Notes under the pieces: generated by a model
The model's database searches: none
Told to the model about the DNA's origin: nothing
What the model saw: the letters and a program-made list of their open reading frames with translations, nothing else
Position numbers and translations under genes: made by a program
In this document: positions 47,131-55,964 of the stretch, piece after piece
Layout of the letters: each line of letters opens with the position of its first letter
Position numbering within the stretch: position 1 is the first letter of the stretch
Source: Aromatoleum petrolei
Lineage (GTDB): Bacteria > Pseudomonadota > Gammaproteobacteria > Burkholderiales > Rhodocyclaceae
DNA: 64,000 bases
Direction: 5' to 3'
Assembly: GCF_017894385.1 (NCBI RefSeq)
Contig: NZ_CP059560.1
Span: 4,906,501-4,970,500 of the forward strand

Positions 47131-47673
47131 TCAACTGTCCGCCAGGAGCGTCCTGGCACCGTCGAATCTGGATCTGAAATAGGGGCTGTCGAGCCGTTCG
47201 ACGCGCACGCGCCCCCGACTCGATGGTGCGTGCACGAACTTGCCTTCGCCCATGTAGATGCCCATGTGGGAGTATGGCCGGTTCATGGTGTTGAAGAACA
47301 CGAGATCGCCCGGCTGGAGCAGCGCGAGACTGACCGGGCGCGTCCGGTCGGCGATCTGTGCGGCGTTGTGCGGCAAGCGGCGGCCGGAAACTTGTTCGAC
47401 GATGTAGGACACCATGCCGCTGCAATCGAGACCCGCATCGGGATTGCGGCCGCCGAAGCGGTACCCGGTGTCGAGCAGGCCCAGCGCGAAGATGACCATT
47501 TCCCGCGAATGTTCGGGTTCTTCGAGGACGAAGTAGTCGGCGCTGACGCGCCCGGAGGAATTGTTCGGCGCGGTGGAGGCCTCGGGGCGCGGGGCCGGAA
47601 CGCTGCCGCAGGCCGCTACGAGGGCTGCGATCGTCGATGCCATGAAGGCATGAAGCAGCTTGCGAACGACCAT
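47131..47673 (-). CDS. NlpC/P60 family lipoprotein (peptidoglycan endopeptidase)
   Basis: A 180-residue lipoprotein: signal peptide with lipobox LVAAC, a short Pro/Ser linker, then the NlpC/P60 cysteine peptidase with nucleophile in LDCSGMVSYIVEQ, His in YSHMGIYMGEGKFVHAPS. It likely cleaves gamma-D-glutamyl-diaminopimelate bonds at the membrane. Start ATG 47673 has AGGGGAG ahead; a start at 47688 would add five residues. It is separate from, but close to, the MliC-like gene. Confidence 0.92.
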   Translation of the reverse strand: MVVRKLLHAFMASTIAALVAACGSVPAPRPEASTAPNNSSGRVSADYFVLEEPEHSREMVIFALGLLDTGYRFGGRNPDAGLDCSGMVSYIVEQVSGRRLPHNAAQIADRTRPVSLALLQPGDLVFFNTMNRPYSHMGIYMGEGKFVHAPSSRGRVRVERLDSPYFRSRFDGARTLLADS

Positions 47674-47765
47674 GGAGCTCCCCTGCACGCGATCCCCGAA
47701 CGATAGGGGAATTTGCCTTCTGGTGTCCAGTGGGCGTTCAGGTTGTGGCAGTACCCTACGGGGCG

Positions 47766-48095
47766 TCAGAGCGAGGTTTTGCCGACAGGCCGGCAGGCCA
47801 GGCTGTCGGGCAGGCCCGGCCGGACCAGTGCTGCCTGGTCACCGTTGGCCGAGAGCAGGGTATGCCCGTCGGAATATTTCTCCCCGTCGACCGTCTTTTC
47901 GCCGGTGAGGGCGAAGATGCCTGCGCCGGTGCGCAGGCGCACATGGCCGTCGAAATATTCGACGGTGAACTGCTCGCCGCCGGGACAGCTGTAACTGACG
48001 ACCCGCGATCCCTCTCGGGGCCAGGCAGTGCCGGCAAGGGAGCCGGCGCCGATGAGAACTGCGGAAAGGGCGGCCAGATGGCGATTGATGCGCAT
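47766..48095 (-). CDS. MliC-like lysozyme-inhibitor family protein
   Basis: A 109-residue exported protein with a signal peptide (cut near SLAGTAWP). The core SYSCPGGEQFTVEYFDGHVRLRTGAGIF resembles the MliC/PliC fold, where a C-terminal Cys pairs with the first; C here in YSCPGG and LACRPVG would form that disulfide. The inhibitor loop is not strictly conserved, so inhibition of lysozyme is probable but unproved. It lacks a lipobox, so it would be periplasmic. It lies 38 bases downstream of the SIMPL gene. Confidence 0.7.
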   Translation of the reverse strand: MRINRHLAALSAVLIGAGSLAGTAWPREGSRVVSYSCPGGEQFTVEYFDGHVRLRTGAGIFALTGEKTVDGEKYSDGHTLLSANGDQAALVRPGLPDSLACRPVGKTSL

Positions 48096-48133
48096 GAAGT
48101 GTCTGTATGAAGCGTGCGGCGGGTGGGGCCGAG

Positions 48134-48847
48134 TTAATCCGTCAGTTCGATGGTCCCGCTGACGGTGACGATGATCTCCGTTTCGCCAGCTTCGACGGGC
48201 ATCGGTGCGGCCTCGGCGGCGAATGCCGAGGCGCGTGCTGCGGGGAAGGGCGGACGGGGGGAGCCGCTGTGGGTCACGGCCAGGTGGCGAATGCGCCACG
48301 GTTTGTTCAGGGTGGCAGCAATGGCTCCGGCGCGTTCCTGGAAGGCGCGGATAGCGTCCGTGGCGGCGAGGTCTGCGGTGTTCTTGCGCGTTTCGGGCGA
48401 GGGCTGCAGGGTCAGGCCTCCGAGCGCAAGCGTTCCCTGGAGCTTGCCGAGGAGTTCGGTGAGCGCAGGGAGATCCCGGCTTTCGAGTTGGATGTCGGAG
48501 CGCATGCGCCAGCCCTCGATACGCCGGCCTTCCTTGCCGTACACGGGGAAAGTCGTGGTCCCGGCGGATTTCGCCTTCACGGTCGCGTGGCCGCGCACCT
48601 GTTCAAGTGCGGTCGCCATGGCGCTGTTGACCTGTCGTGCGAGCGCAGCAGGATTTCGGTCATCCGCCTGGAAATAGAGGTTTGCGATGGCGAGGTCATT
48701 GGGGGCCGCGCGGCGGGCATCGGCGGATAGCTCGACAGTCGTTCCCTCGCTGGCCGATTTCTGTTCGGCTGCATGGCTTGACGTTGAGACGAGCAGCGGA
48801 AGCAGGAGGACGAGCAGGCAGCGGTGCATGGCCGTGTGTTTGTGCAT
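48134..48847 (-). CDS. SIMPL domain (DUF541) periplasmic protein
   Basis: A 237-residue exported protein with signal peptide (cut near SSHAAEQ) and the SIMPL/DUF541 domain: GTTVELSADARRAAPNDLAIANLYFQADDRNPAALARQVNSAM. The C-terminus with ETEIIVTVSGTIELTD is typical. Family members form oligomeric rings, with proposed roles in oxidative stress; role here is unknown. Start is ATG 48847 or 48829. Confidence 0.82.
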   Translation of the reverse strand: MHKHTAMHRCLLVLLLPLLVSTSSHAAEQKSASEGTTVELSADARRAAPNDLAIANLYFQADDRNPAALARQVNSAMATALEQVRGHATVKAKSAGTTTFPVYGKEGRRIEGWRMRSDIQLESRDLPALTELLGKLQGTLALGGLTLQPSPETRKNTADLAATDAIRAFQERAGAIAATLNKPWRIRHLAVTHSGSPRPPFPAARASAFAAEAAPMPVEAGETEIIVTVSGTIELTD

Positions 48848-48971
48848 ATTCCGTCCGGAAGGCGTCAAGGCGCGAAGTGTAGCGCGACCGCGTTCGGTAT
48901 CAAGCCTTCCATGCACTTGCGTTGTAATTGTGTGTAAGGCGATTGGGCGGGAAATGCGTCAAATCGGGCGA

Positions 48972-50942
48972 TCAGAGCACGATGTCGTTGTGGGAGAGGG
49001 TGAGGAGTCCGACGTTGATCACGAACTCCGGTTTCGCATCGGCGTCCACGTTGCCGTACAGGATGCCGTCGGCAAGCTGGAGTTGGCCCGGTGCGTAAAA
49101 GGCCGTTCCAGCGGCCACGAAGGTGGCGTCGAAGGCGTCGTCCCCTGCGGTGAGGAGGTTCGCGTCGATGAGGGAGAGGTCGAGGAGATCCTCGCCGATC
49201 GTGAAATCAGTGATCCGGTCCGCCTTGCGGGCGCTCACTCCGCTGTCGGCCACGGCGTCAAAGCGGAAAATGTCCTGACCTGCGCCGCCGGTGAGGATGT
49301 CGAGGCCCCCGGCGCCGATCAGGGTGTCGTCGCCGCCGCCGCCTTCGAGGGTGTTGCGCCCGGTGTTGCCCGCAATGACGTTGTCGCCGTCGTTGCCGCT
49401 GCCGTTGGCGCGTGCGCGGCCGGTGAGGGTGAGATGTTCGAGGCTTGCGCCCAGGGCGAAGGAGATGGAACTGCGCACGGTGTCGATGCCGCCCAGCAGG
49501 CCGTTCGATTCGGTCACGACGTCGCTACGGTTGTCGACGATATAGGTATCGTCGCCGTTGCCGCCCGAGAGTCGGTCCGCACCACGGCCGCCGTCGAGCA
49601 GGTCATGACCGAACCCGCCGTCGAGCGAATCGGCGCCGCCCAGGCCGAATAGCTGGTCGTCCGCATCGGTGCCGGAGAGGATGTCGGCGCGACCGGTGCC
49701 CGAAACCGCGATTCCGGCAACGGGCGCGGCGCGCTGTCCCCCGGTGAGTTCACCCGCACTGCGGGTGAGGCCGTCGGCGAAGCGGAAGTACTCGACGCCG
49801 GTGATTGTGTCGATGCCGCTCCACTGGCTCTGGAAGGTGAAGGCCCCGGCGGTGGAGTCGTAGATGATCGCGTAGCTGCCGAGATCCGCGCCCAGGATGG
49901 CCCAGTCGACGCCGATGCCGCCGTCGAGGTAGTCGTTGCCGCTGCCGCCGAGGAGTTCGTCGTCGCCGCCGAATCCATAGATCCAGTCGTTTCCGCCGCC
50001 GCCGTCGAGACGATTGGCGAGGGTATTGCCTCTGATCGTATCGGCGCCGCCGCCGCAGATGACGTTCTCGATGTCCGTCGAGTACGCGATGGCGAGGTTG
50101 TTGGTCATGTCGTTGCAGGAGCTGTACGCTCCCGGCGCGATATCGACCGTGCTGGCCGACGACCAGCCGCTGAGGTTGAGGGTGTCGTTACCGCCCGCAT
50201 CGTAGATCGTGAGTACGGGGTGGGGGTTAAGCCTGAAATCGAGGATTGTCGCCATCGCGCCGCCGACGTTGGCGCCGAAGCCGTAGGTGGTGTCGCCACT
50301 GCGGGTGCTGCGATCTGCGTCGTAGATGCTCTGGATCGCCAGCACGTCATTGAGCATGGGCGTCTGGGGCTGATGGAGCTGACCATCCGAGCCTATCCAG
50401 TCGGCCCAAGCGATCTGGCCGGTTCCGGCGGACCAGGTGCCATGGGTTGGGCCGAAGTAGGACATGACGGATAGGACGGTGCTGTCCTGGTAGCTGGTCG
50501 GCTCGGGTGCGTAACCGTTGTAGTCGCCCATGTGGTCGAGCCCGAGGGCGTGGCCGATCTCGTGGACATAGGTCATGTAGCCGTAACTGCCGACCTCGGG
50601 GTCGGCGAGCGAGGTTTCGCCGGCCCTCAACCAGACGCTTCCGTAGTTCGGGAAGTAGGCGTGGGCATAGTCGGTGCTGAGCGTGAACCCGAATTCGATG
50701 TCGGACGAGGTGCCCGACACTTCGGCGAAGGAAGGGGCGATCAAATCGTCCCAGGAGGCGAGTGCCAGTTCGGCGTGGGCCTGCTGGGTGAAACCCAGCG
50801 GCTGGAACGAGCCGCCTTCGTCGGTCCAGTACAGGTTGGCGGTGCTGACGGGAAACGCGTAGGTGACGGTGCTGCCGACCCAGTGATAGCCCGAATCGAG
50901 CTGTTCGATGATCTGCTGCGTCGAAAGTGCTGCCAGAGCCAT
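48972..50942 (-). CDS. Serralysin-like M10 metalloprotease with RTX repeats
   Basis: A 656-residue secreted protein. Residues about 20-210 form an M10 metzincin catalytic domain with zinc motif HEIGHALGLDH (H127, E128, H131, H137) and Met-turn LSVMSYF (M160). The rest has glycine-rich calcium-binding nonapeptides in at least three blocks (for example GGGGNDWIYG, GLGGADSLDG, GGGGDDTLIG). There is no N-terminal signal peptide, and the C-terminus ends in SHNDIVL, as expected for type I secretion. No ABC exporter or inhibitor gene lies in the window, so it must use a transporter elsewhere. Confidence 0.9.
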   Translation of the reverse strand: MALAALSTQQIIEQLDSGYHWVGSTVTYAFPVSTANLYWTDEGGSFQPLGFTQQAHAELALASWDDLIAPSFAEVSGTSSDIEFGFTLSTDYAHAYFPNYGSVWLRAGETSLADPEVGSYGYMTYVHEIGHALGLDHMGDYNGYAPEPTSYQDSTVLSVMSYFGPTHGTWSAGTGQIAWADWIGSDGQLHQPQTPMLNDVLAIQSIYDADRSTRSGDTTYGFGANVGGAMATILDFRLNPHPVLTIYDAGGNDTLNLSGWSSASTVDIAPGAYSSCNDMTNNLAIAYSTDIENVICGGGADTIRGNTLANRLDGGGGNDWIYGFGGDDELLGGSGNDYLDGGIGVDWAILGADLGSYAIIYDSTAGAFTFQSQWSGIDTITGVEYFRFADGLTRSAGELTGGQRAAPVAGIAVSGTGRADILSGTDADDQLFGLGGADSLDGGFGHDLLDGGRGADRLSGGNGDDTYIVDNRSDVVTESNGLLGGIDTVRSSISFALGASLEHLTLTGRARANGSGNDGDNVIAGNTGRNTLEGGGGDDTLIGAGGLDILTGGAGQDIFRFDAVADSGVSARKADRITDFTIGEDLLDLSLIDANLLTAGDDAFDATFVAAGTAFYAPGQLQLADGILYGNVDADAKPEFVINVGLLTLSHNDIVL

Positions 50943-51109
50943 GCGCGCCTCCGTGTCCGTGCGGGATGGTCGGTCGGACAGGCGAATCGATCGTGGCGTC
51001 GCCGGGGCGACCCCGGCGTTTCGCGTGCCCCGGTCCGGAGGTCATTTTACAGGCAATCCGTAGGGGATTCGGCTCCGTAGTTTCCGCTCGTGGTCACTTG
51101 CCGGATGGA

Positions 51110-52066
51110 TCAACCCTCAAGCACGGCGTGTAGATCGGTGGCCACGGCGTTCATGTCGTCCATGAGGGATAGATACGGTTCGCCTAGCTCGGCGCGGGCC
51201 TGCGCAGCGGCGTCGAAATCCTTCTTCATCCACTCGAAATGTCCACCGGCCATGACGTTGCCGATGTAGACGATGTCGGTGAGATGGCGCGGGTACTCGG
51301 GTACGGGACGGGGGTGGTCGTGGTCGCGCGTGGCGATGGCGATCTCCTCGGGAATGCCGAGGGAGAAGAGCAGGGACTCGCCGATGCTCTCGTGCCATTG
51401 GTAGACGAGGTGTCGGACGGTATCGGGCCGCTCCCGCAGTTCGTCGTACTGCGAGGCGCGATAGAGCATGTAGCTGGCGCCCAGGTCATGCACCAGCCCC
51501 GCGAACAGCGCCTGGTCGGCGGTCACACGGCCGAATTTCTGCGCGAGGACGGAACAGGCGGCAGCGGTGGTCACGGAGTGTGTCCAAAGCCGACGCGATA
51601 TGCCGTCGAAGTCGGTCAGGTCCTTGGCGAGCAGAAGCTGCCGCATCGCGATGCCGAGCGCCAGGGAACGTACGGACTTCGTTCCGATGCGCATGACCGC
51701 GGACTGCAGGTCCTTGCAGGGTGGGCCGTCGCGGCGGTTGAGCACGGAATTGGCTGCGCTCAGCAGGCGGCTGCTGATCATGGGGTCGAGGCTCACCGCG
51801 GCGCTGATCTTCTCGATCGGTGCGTCGGGGTCGTCGAGCAGTTCGCGCAGGCGGATCGTGACGTCGAAACAGGTCGGGAAGACCAGTTTGCGGGACATTT
51901 CGGTGGCGATGTCTTCCAGCATGCGGAAACGCTGGGCCTTGAGGGCATCGCCGGTCTTGTCTTCTTCGCGTGTGGAGGACATGAGGAGTTGGGGAGGTTT
52001 GTCGATTTTCCGCGTGAGGTGACCGTCTTCGGGCGCCATCTGCCGTCGCGGGCATTGAAAAATCAT
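51110..52066 (-). CDS. HDOD domain protein
   Basis: A protein of up to 318 residues with an HDOD (HD-related output) domain: FPTCFDVTIRLRELLDDPDAPIEKISAAVSLDPMISSRLLSAANS, then the helical core with GLVHDLGASYML and HESIGESLLFSLGIPEE. HDOD proteins act in signalling and gene control and usually lack full HD-phosphohydrolase metal sites. Start is unclear: ATG 52066 overlaps the RES toxin stop by four bases, while ATG 52039 and 51982 (MSSTREEDKTGD) are also possible and none has a strong ribosome-binding site. Confidence 0.82.
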   Translation of the reverse strand: MIFQCPRRQMAPEDGHLTRKIDKPPQLLMSSTREEDKTGDALKAQRFRMLEDIATEMSRKLVFPTCFDVTIRLRELLDDPDAPIEKISAAVSLDPMISSRLLSAANSVLNRRDGPPCKDLQSAVMRIGTKSVRSLALGIAMRQLLLAKDLTDFDGISRRLWTHSVTTAAACSVLAQKFGRVTADQALFAGLVHDLGASYMLYRASQYDELRERPDTVRHLVYQWHESIGESLLFSLGIPEEIAIATRDHDHPRPVPEYPRHLTDIVYIGNVMAGGHFEWMKKDFDAAAQARAELGEPYLSLMDDMNAVATDLHAVLEG

Positions 52067-52527
52067 GAGCTTCGAATGAGGCGCAAGTCCGTGACGAATT
52101 CCTGCGCTTCACCGATGGCGATTTTCGCAAAGAACGGGTGCAAGGGGTTGAGCAGGTAGTTGGTTTCCGACGGGATCACCACACTGGGGACGGCCAGTAC
52201 GGCGGCCGAACCGCCCTTCGCCCAGTCGCTGCCCATGTCCTGCAGCTGTTCGCGCGCCGCGGGGGTGCGCCAATCGTCCGGGAGCGTGTCGGCGGCAATG
52301 CGGTCGATATGCAGCCCGCTCGGGATTCGTGCCGGGATGACCACGTAACGGGCGCGCAAGGGTTCGTCCTGAACGAGCATTTCGAGCATGGCGAGGGATT
52401 GTGTCGCGGCCGTATACACCATCGCGATGCCCTTGCGGTTCCAGCGTCCACCGTAGAGGCGGGCGCCCTCGCCGGAGAACGCCGACTCCGCAAAGCGCGC
52501 CGTCACCAGGCGCCACACGGTGAGCAT
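52063..52527 (-). CDS. RES-domain toxin
   Basis: A 154-residue RES family protein. Key residues of the family are visible: R6 in VWRLV, the YGGRWN segment (Y25, R28), E49 in LAMLEMLVQ, and a later Ser. RES toxins degrade NAD+ or modify proteins with ADP-ribose (family knowledge). The gene overlaps the Xre-type antitoxin gene by one base (TGATG), the standard order antitoxin-toxin. Confidence 0.88.
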   Translation of the reverse strand: MLTVWRLVTARFAESAFSGEGARLYGGRWNRKGIAMVYTAATQSLAMLEMLVQDEPLRARYVVIPARIPSGLHIDRIAADTLPDDWRTPAAREQLQDMGSDWAKGGSAAVLAVPSVVIPSETNYLLNPLHPFFAKIAIGEAQEFVTDLRLIRSS

Positions 52528-52988
52528 CAGGCGAAGACGCCGTGCTCGATGCGGCCCAGGGTGTCCAGGACGCTCTCGGCGCCGATGTCGGTGTCCATGA
52601 GCGACAGCGGCACGGCAGTGCCGAGGGCGGTGTTCGGCGATTTGAGCCAGTGCATGGCGACTTCGGGATCCTCGAAGACCTCCTGGGCGCGTTCGGCCAC
52701 CCGTGCGAGGCGTACCAGCTTGGCGGATTCCTCGCTGTTGAGGGTCCCTTCCCTCTTGCGACGGGCGAGGGTGCGCTCGGGAATCCCCAGGGCTCCGGCA
52801 AGTTCGGCCTGCGTGACGTGGAGCGTCTTCGTTGCCGAATCGACGGCCGCAGACGAAATGCCGCGGCGGATGACCGCAACCCAGTCGAGCGCCGTCCGCG
52901 GCCTTGCGCGCAGCACGCCCTGACCGCCGAGCACGGATTCGATCGAGAGCGACGGAGGGGGCGGCAGGGCTGCGGCGGGGGTATTCAT
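52527..52988 (-). CDS. Xre/MbcA/ParS-type antitoxin of the RES pair
   Basis: A 153-residue protein: Pro-rich N-terminus, helix-turn-helix at about residues 58-80 (VTQAELAGALGIPERTLARRK) and the C-terminal toxin-binding domain (VAERAQEVFEDPEVAMHWLKSPNTALG, then GAESVLDTLGRIEHG), which matches the DUF2384/MbcA pattern. It neutralises the RES toxin and represses its own promoter. ATG 52988 has GGAG six bases upstream; ATG 53009 is an alternative. Confidence 0.88.
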   Translation of the reverse strand: MNTPAAALPPPPSLSIESVLGGQGVLRARPRTALDWVAVIRRGISSAAVDSATKTLHVTQAELAGALGIPERTLARRKREGTLNSEESAKLVRLARVAERAQEVFEDPEVAMHWLKSPNTALGTAVPLSLMDTDIGAESVLDTLGRIEHGVFA

Positions 52989-53048
52989 GGTGAACTCCAT
53001 TTGCGCCATCTGGCTTCAATTATAAGCAAATTTGGCGCGCCTGGACGT

Positions 53049-54020
53049 TCAGAGCGCGGGATCGGGCTGTGTCGCGAGCACCTGTTCAAGGAAATCATGG
53101 AAGCGCATGCGAAAGCCCGCAGCATTGGGATGGCCGCCGCCGCCGTAATGTTCGGCGATGCGTGCGACGTTGACTACATTGCAGCCGCGCAGTGAAGCCT
53201 TCACGAAGCCGTCGCGGCCCAGTTGCCAGACGAGGCCGAAGGTGCGCGAGCGCTCGGCGAGCCGTCCGCCGAGCTCGGATGCAAATGCTGCGCTGGCATT
53301 GATCGCAAGGCCGTTCACCCGCATGTCGGACTCGGCAGCGGGGGCTGCGGGAGCGAGGTTGGCCTGCAGGCTTACCGGCATGACCAGCGCACTGGAGGCG
53401 AGCCGATCGACCTCGATGGCAAGGAAACGATCAACGGCTTCGCCTTCGTCGATCAGCGCACGATGAGCGGGTGAAGACGCATCCTCGCTTGCGCGCACGA
53501 TCGGATCCCAGGTGAGGAAGGCGAAATCGCGCATGCGCAATGCCCGGCAGAAGGGACGTGTGCCGGGGAGCCTGAAGCACCACATGTCCTGGTCCTCGAT
53601 ATGCGCGAGCGCCGTCGGGATTGCCGTGCCCGGATGGAAATATTCCCATGCGAGCCTGGCGCCGGATCGTTCGAGGTCGAAGATCACCGTCAGATTGCGG
53701 GAGGCATCGTGAAAGCGTTCGCCGCCCGTCCCTACGTCCGTATTCAGCAGCTCCGCCCAAGCGGTGCGGGCGCTCGCGTGGTGGTCAATCTGGCAGACCG
53801 AGCGGGCCAGGGTGGCAATGCGCTCGAGCTCGGCGCGCGAAAACGAGAAGTCGAGGATGAAGACGTCGCGTCCGGTGACGTCTTCCGCTTGCCAGTCGTT
53901 GCCGTAGTGCATCGGCAGGTAACGTGCCGCGTCGCCCAGGAGACGCCAGGCTGCATAGGCGGCACCAAAGCCGTCGAGGCAGTCGGCGTGATAGTAGATG
54001 GTGGCTGCGGGTGTGCTCAT
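53049..54020 (-). CDS. DHH/DHHA1-family phosphoesterase
   Basis: A 323-residue protein starting MSTPAATIYYHADCLDGFGAAYAAW, where HADCLDG is motif I of DHH enzymes. Further motifs are FILDFSFS, QIDHHASA (the DHH motif) and the DHHA1 signature HYGGGGHPNAAGFR at the C-terminus. Relatives act on oligoribonucleotides, cyclic dinucleotide products or polyphosphate, but this branch is not characterised. It is upstream of the TA pair on the same strand, with 60 bp between. Confidence 0.85.
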   Translation of the reverse strand: MSTPAATIYYHADCLDGFGAAYAAWRLLGDAARYLPMHYGNDWQAEDVTGRDVFILDFSFSRAELERIATLARSVCQIDHHASARTAWAELLNTDVGTGGERFHDASRNLTVIFDLERSGARLAWEYFHPGTAIPTALAHIEDQDMWCFRLPGTRPFCRALRMRDFAFLTWDPIVRASEDASSPAHRALIDEGEAVDRFLAIEVDRLASSALVMPVSLQANLAPAAPAAESDMRVNGLAINASAAFASELGGRLAERSRTFGLVWQLGRDGFVKASLRGCNVVNVARIAEHYGGGGHPNAAGFRMRFHDFLEQVLATQPDPAL

Positions 54021-54073
54021 AGTGCATTCCATCATGCCATAGGGCGCCCGGAACGGACCGGAGGCGACGGGAG

Positions 54074-55231
54074 TCAGGATGCGCTGCGTAACAGCGCTGC
54101 CAGCCGCCTCAGCCCGACATCGGCCTGCTCCGCGGTCGCATGGCTGAAATTGAGCCGCAACTGGCCGCAGGCTTCCGTTTCGTGCGGCAGGAAGGGTTCG
54201 CCGGGCATGAAAGCGACGTTTGCTGCGATCGCCTTGGACAGCAGCGCGCGCGTGTCGATCTTCTTGCGCAGCGTCAGCCAGTAGAAGAGGCCGCCGGGGG
54301 GTGTCTGCCATGTAGCGATGTCGCCGAAATGTCGGCGCAGCGCCTGCTCGAATGCGTCGCGGCGGACGCGATAGCTTGCGACGAGGGCGTCGATGCGCGC
54401 ATGGCGCGCGGGATCGTTGAGCTGCTGCAGCACTACCCACTGGCTGACGCGGTTACTGTGCAGATCGGCCGCCTGTTTGAGGCGCGTCAGGAACGGGAGC
54501 AGTTCGGGCGAGGCGACGAGGTAGCCCAGGCGCAGGCCGGGGGCCAGGCTTTTCGAAAAAGAACCTTGGTAGATCCACGGCGTGCGCTGCAACCGGGCGC
54601 ACAGCGGGGTGCGTTCGCAAGGGTCGTAGGCGAGGTCGCGGTAGGGGTCGTCCTCGAAGACGGGGATGCGTGCCTCGTCGAGGCGGGCTGCCAAGGCAGC
54701 GCGTTGCGCGGCGTCGAGGCAGCGTCCGCTCGGATTCTGGAAGGTGGGGATGACGTAGGCGAATGCGGGCTTTTCGCGCGCAAAGCTTGCCGTATCGGGT
54801 GCCTCGGCATCGTAGGCAAGCAGGTGTGCGCCGAAGAAGCGGAACACCTGCAGGGCCGCGAGGTAGGTCGGGGATTCGACAGCGACGGGCGTTCCGGAGT
54901 CGATAAACAGTTTTGCGACGAGGTCGATGCCCTGTTGCGACCCGGAGACAATCAGGACCTGGTCGGCTATGCAATGAAGCCCTCGTGCGCGCAGGTCTGC
55001 GGCAATCCATTCGCGCAGCGGCCGCTCCCCCTCGCTGGGACCATATTGCAACGCATTCCGGGGCATGCCGTCGAGGGATAGGCACGGAAAACTGTCGCTG
55101 GAGGGCAAGCCGCCGGCGAAGGAGATCATCCCGGGGCGATCGACGACGGCGAGGATTTCGCGGATCGGGGACGCATGCAGGTCGCGAGTACGGGTGGAGA
55201 AGGCGGGAAGGGCGGATGGCGTGGCGGTCAT
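54074..55231 (-). CDS. PLP-dependent aminotransferase (2-aminoadipate aminotransferase-like)
   Basis: A 385-residue fold-type I aminotransferase of the class found as LysN/AAT-like or as the C-terminal part of MocR regulators. Seen: FAGGLPSSDSFP, LQYGPSEGERPLREWIA, VSGSQQGIDLVAKLF, TFQNPSGRC, and the PLP lysine in YQGSFSKSLAPGLRLGY. No N-terminal GntR domain is present. Its promoter region is shared with the divergent MarR gene and contains a perfect palindrome 19-35 bp from this start. The amino donor cannot be named. Confidence 0.88.
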   Translation of the reverse strand: MTATPSALPAFSTRTRDLHASPIREILAVVDRPGMISFAGGLPSSDSFPCLSLDGMPRNALQYGPSEGERPLREWIAADLRARGLHCIADQVLIVSGSQQGIDLVAKLFIDSGTPVAVESPTYLAALQVFRFFGAHLLAYDAEAPDTASFAREKPAFAYVIPTFQNPSGRCLDAAQRAALAARLDEARIPVFEDDPYRDLAYDPCERTPLCARLQRTPWIYQGSFSKSLAPGLRLGYLVASPELLPFLTRLKQAADLHSNRVSQWVVLQQLNDPARHARIDALVASYRVRRDAFEQALRRHFGDIATWQTPPGGLFYWLTLRKKIDTRALLSKAIAANVAFMPGEPFLPHETEACGQLRLNFSHATAEQADVGLRRLAALLRSAS

Positions 55232-55249
55232 GATGGCGTCCGTTATAAG

Positions 55250-55266
55250 GGTCAAGAAACTTGACC
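55250..55266. promoter_or_regulatory. Palindromic operator between aminotransferase and MarR genes
   Basis: GGTCAAG-AAA-CTTGACC is a perfect 7-3-7 inverted repeat in a 73-bp divergent intergenic region. The right arm includes TTGACC, a possible -35 box for the MarR gene. Position and symmetry suggest the binding site of the adjacent MarR protein. Confidence 0.7.
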
Positions 55267-55304
55267 TATAGACAAGATAACGATTCGCCTTCTAGCATGT
55301 CAAC

Positions 55305-55772
55305 ATGATTGACCAACTTTTCTCCGATGACCGTCGACCATTGGTTGGCGATGAGGCACGCCTGCGCAAGGCGATTGAACTGCTGTACTTCGGCTATCGT
55401 GCCTTCACCGCTCCGCCGGACTGCATCCTCGCGGAGCGAGGCCTCGGACGCGTGCATCACCGCATACTCTATTTCGTCGGTCGCAATCCGAAAATTTCGG
55501 TGAATGCCTTGTTCGGTGTGCTCGGGGTGAGCAAACAGGCCCTGAACGCGCCCTTGCGCCAGTTGGTCGAGATGGGCCTCATTGCTGCCGATACTGCGGC
55601 GCACGACCGGCGCGTCCGCCAGTTGCAGCTCAGTGCCGACGGCGAAGCGCTCGAAGCACGCCTCACTGGGGCGCAGATGGTCCAACTGGAGGCAGCATTC
55701 CGGCAGGCAGGTGTCGGGGCCGAGGCCGGGTGGCTGGCCGTCATGGAATGCCTTGCAGACCGAGGAATTTAG
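55305..55772 (+). CDS. MarR-family transcriptional regulator
   Basis: A 155-residue winged-helix protein: RVHHRILYFVGRNPKISVNALFGVLGVSKQALNAPLRQLVEMGLI is the DNA-binding core, followed by a wing (AAHDRRVRQLQLSADG). It is divergent from the aminotransferase gene and most likely controls that gene and itself through the palindrome between them. Ligand unknown, perhaps a substrate of the aminotransferase. Confidence 0.88.
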   Translation: MIDQLFSDDRRPLVGDEARLRKAIELLYFGYRAFTAPPDCILAERGLGRVHHRILYFVGRNPKISVNALFGVLGVSKQALNAPLRQLVEMGLIAADTAAHDRRVRQLQLSADGEALEARLTGAQMVQLEAAFRQAGVGAEAGWLAVMECLADRGI

Positions 55773-55964
55773 CGGGGGGGCGCTGCTGAATGCCACTGGG
55801 GATTGTGATATCAAGGAGGCTCTGAAGTTCGAGGGCTTTGACTCCCTCAGACCGAACGGTATTGGTTCGGGGGTGAATGCTTGGCCGTGAGGCGACCCCC
55901 ATCAGGGGCGTTGCGCTTACGCAGGTCGTGTTGCTGCGGGTCGGACAACCTGGGGTGAGAGTAT
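55773..55964. other. Intergenic region before the SulP gene
   Basis: 192 bp without a gene. It contains an inverted repeat CCGAAC (55852-55857) / GTTCGG (55865-55870) and a smaller one, GAGGG/CCCTC (about 55830-55846). Neither has a T-tract. Function unassigned. Confidence 0.35.

Noticed and set aside
49300..50100. GC-rich short tandem-like repeats
   Set aside because: These are the codons of the Gly/Asp-rich RTX nonapeptides in the metalloprotease and not a separate DNA repeat or CRISPR array.
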